From assembly GCF_000442315.1 (NCBI RefSeq), contig NZ_KE557320.1, forward strand, positions 194,127-258,126: a stretch of 64,000 nucleotides of DNA, written 5' to 3'. This document shows positions 63,909 through 64,000 of this stretch, piece by piece. The notes beneath the pieces are model-generated. The model was given only the letters and a program-made list of their open reading frames with translations. It was not told the DNA's origin and searched no databases. The stretch is from Rubellimicrobium thermophilum DSM 16684. Its GTDB lineage: Bacteria; Pseudomonadota; Alphaproteobacteria; Rhodobacterales; Rhodobacteraceae. The stretch's first letter is position 1. The number at the start of each line of letters is the position of its first letter. Made by a program: the position numbers and the translations under genes.

Positions 63909-64000
63909 ATGTGGGCAATCGTGGGAAGCTATGCCGAGGGCGACGTTCCCGGCGGCCTGACCGTGTTCCGGCTGGATCCGGCGACGGGGGCGATGCAGGC
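63909..64000 (+). CDS. Lactonase-family beta-propeller, N-terminal fragment (continues past window)
   Basis: Only 30 codons are visible: MWAIVGSYAEGDVPGGLTVF then RLDPATGAMQ. This matches the first blade of 6-phosphogluconolactonase-type (YbhE/lactonase) seven-bladed propellers, which open sugar lactones. It begins 9 bases after the deglycosidase alpha stop, so the same transcript is likely. A lactonase would fit downstream of a sugar-oxidising step. Confidence 0.6.
   Translation, partial: MWAIVGSYAEGDVPGGLTVFRLDPATGAMQ

Overview
The window is high-GC DNA (roughly two thirds G+C by eye) from an alphaproteobacterium, most likely a member of the Rhodobacterales (Rhodobacter/Paracoccus group). 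The main evidence is gene order: tldD beside ctaC-ctaB-ctaG-ctaE-surf1-thrC-M16 peptidase, topA next to dprA, a DUF2927 protein, a LOV histidine kinase and a CtrA-like site ahead of dprA. I saw no tRNA, rRNA, CRISPR array, insertion sequence or phage gene.

Layout. 1-9.8 kb: end of a lytic transglycosylase, then a minus-strand block: the two subunits of a 3-oxoacid CoA-transferase with a LOV-domain (blue-light) histidine kinase between them, topA, dprA, a PAP2 phosphatase and tldD. 9.9-19.1 kb: plus-strand aa3-type cytochrome c oxidase genes (subunits II and III plus assembly factors CtaB, CtaG and Surf1), then thrC, an M16 peptidase, an acetyltransferase and an FAD-linked 2-hydroxyacid dehydrogenase. 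19.3-22.4 kb: an AraC-type regulator with a TonB-dependent siderophore receptor. 22.6-31.2 kb: purine and pyrimidine salvage, with mtnP-DUF2927-apt on the minus strand and the coupled operon cdd-deoA-deoB-add-upp on the plus strand. 31.3-34.9 kb: two Rhodobacterales-type proteins of unknown role, a DMT transporter and a sulfotransferase. 34.9-43.7 kb: a minus-strand fatty-acid beta-oxidation island (acyl-CoA dehydrogenase, thiolase, fused hydratase/3-hydroxyacyl-CoA dehydrogenase) with two MerR-type regulators, a GST, a cupin and an NTF2-like protein. 43.8-47.9 kb: two hotdog thioesterases, a MATE pump, MeaB and an alpha/beta hydrolase in one overlapping run. 48-56.3 kb: rpmB, a Ca/Na antiporter, purD, xseA, an alkane hydroxylase, ftsY, an MgtC protein and YciB/IspZ.

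56.3-64 kb is the most unusual part. A ribose-type ABC importer (binding protein, permease, one ATPase) is flanked by two paralogous LysR regulators, each carrying two helix-turn-helix domains. Facing away from it is an operon that I read as the beta and alpha subunits of a C-glycoside deglycosidase (carbon-carbon glycoside-cleaving enzyme), followed by a lactonase-family beta-propeller cut by the window edge. Inverted and direct repeats with a related core lie in the control regions. I infer an uptake-and-cleavage pathway for a C-glycoside or related sugar.

A technical caution applies throughout. At least twelve single-base frameshifts interrupt eleven otherwise intact genes (topA, surf1, thrC, the FAD dehydrogenase, the TonB receptor twice, the 32 kb protein, the DMT transporter, the fused hydratase/dehydrogenase, GST, acyl-CoA dehydrogenase, purD). 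Most fall in short G or C runs and each is repaired by one base, so they look like sequencing indels rather than real gene decay. I annotate those genes as single CDSs.
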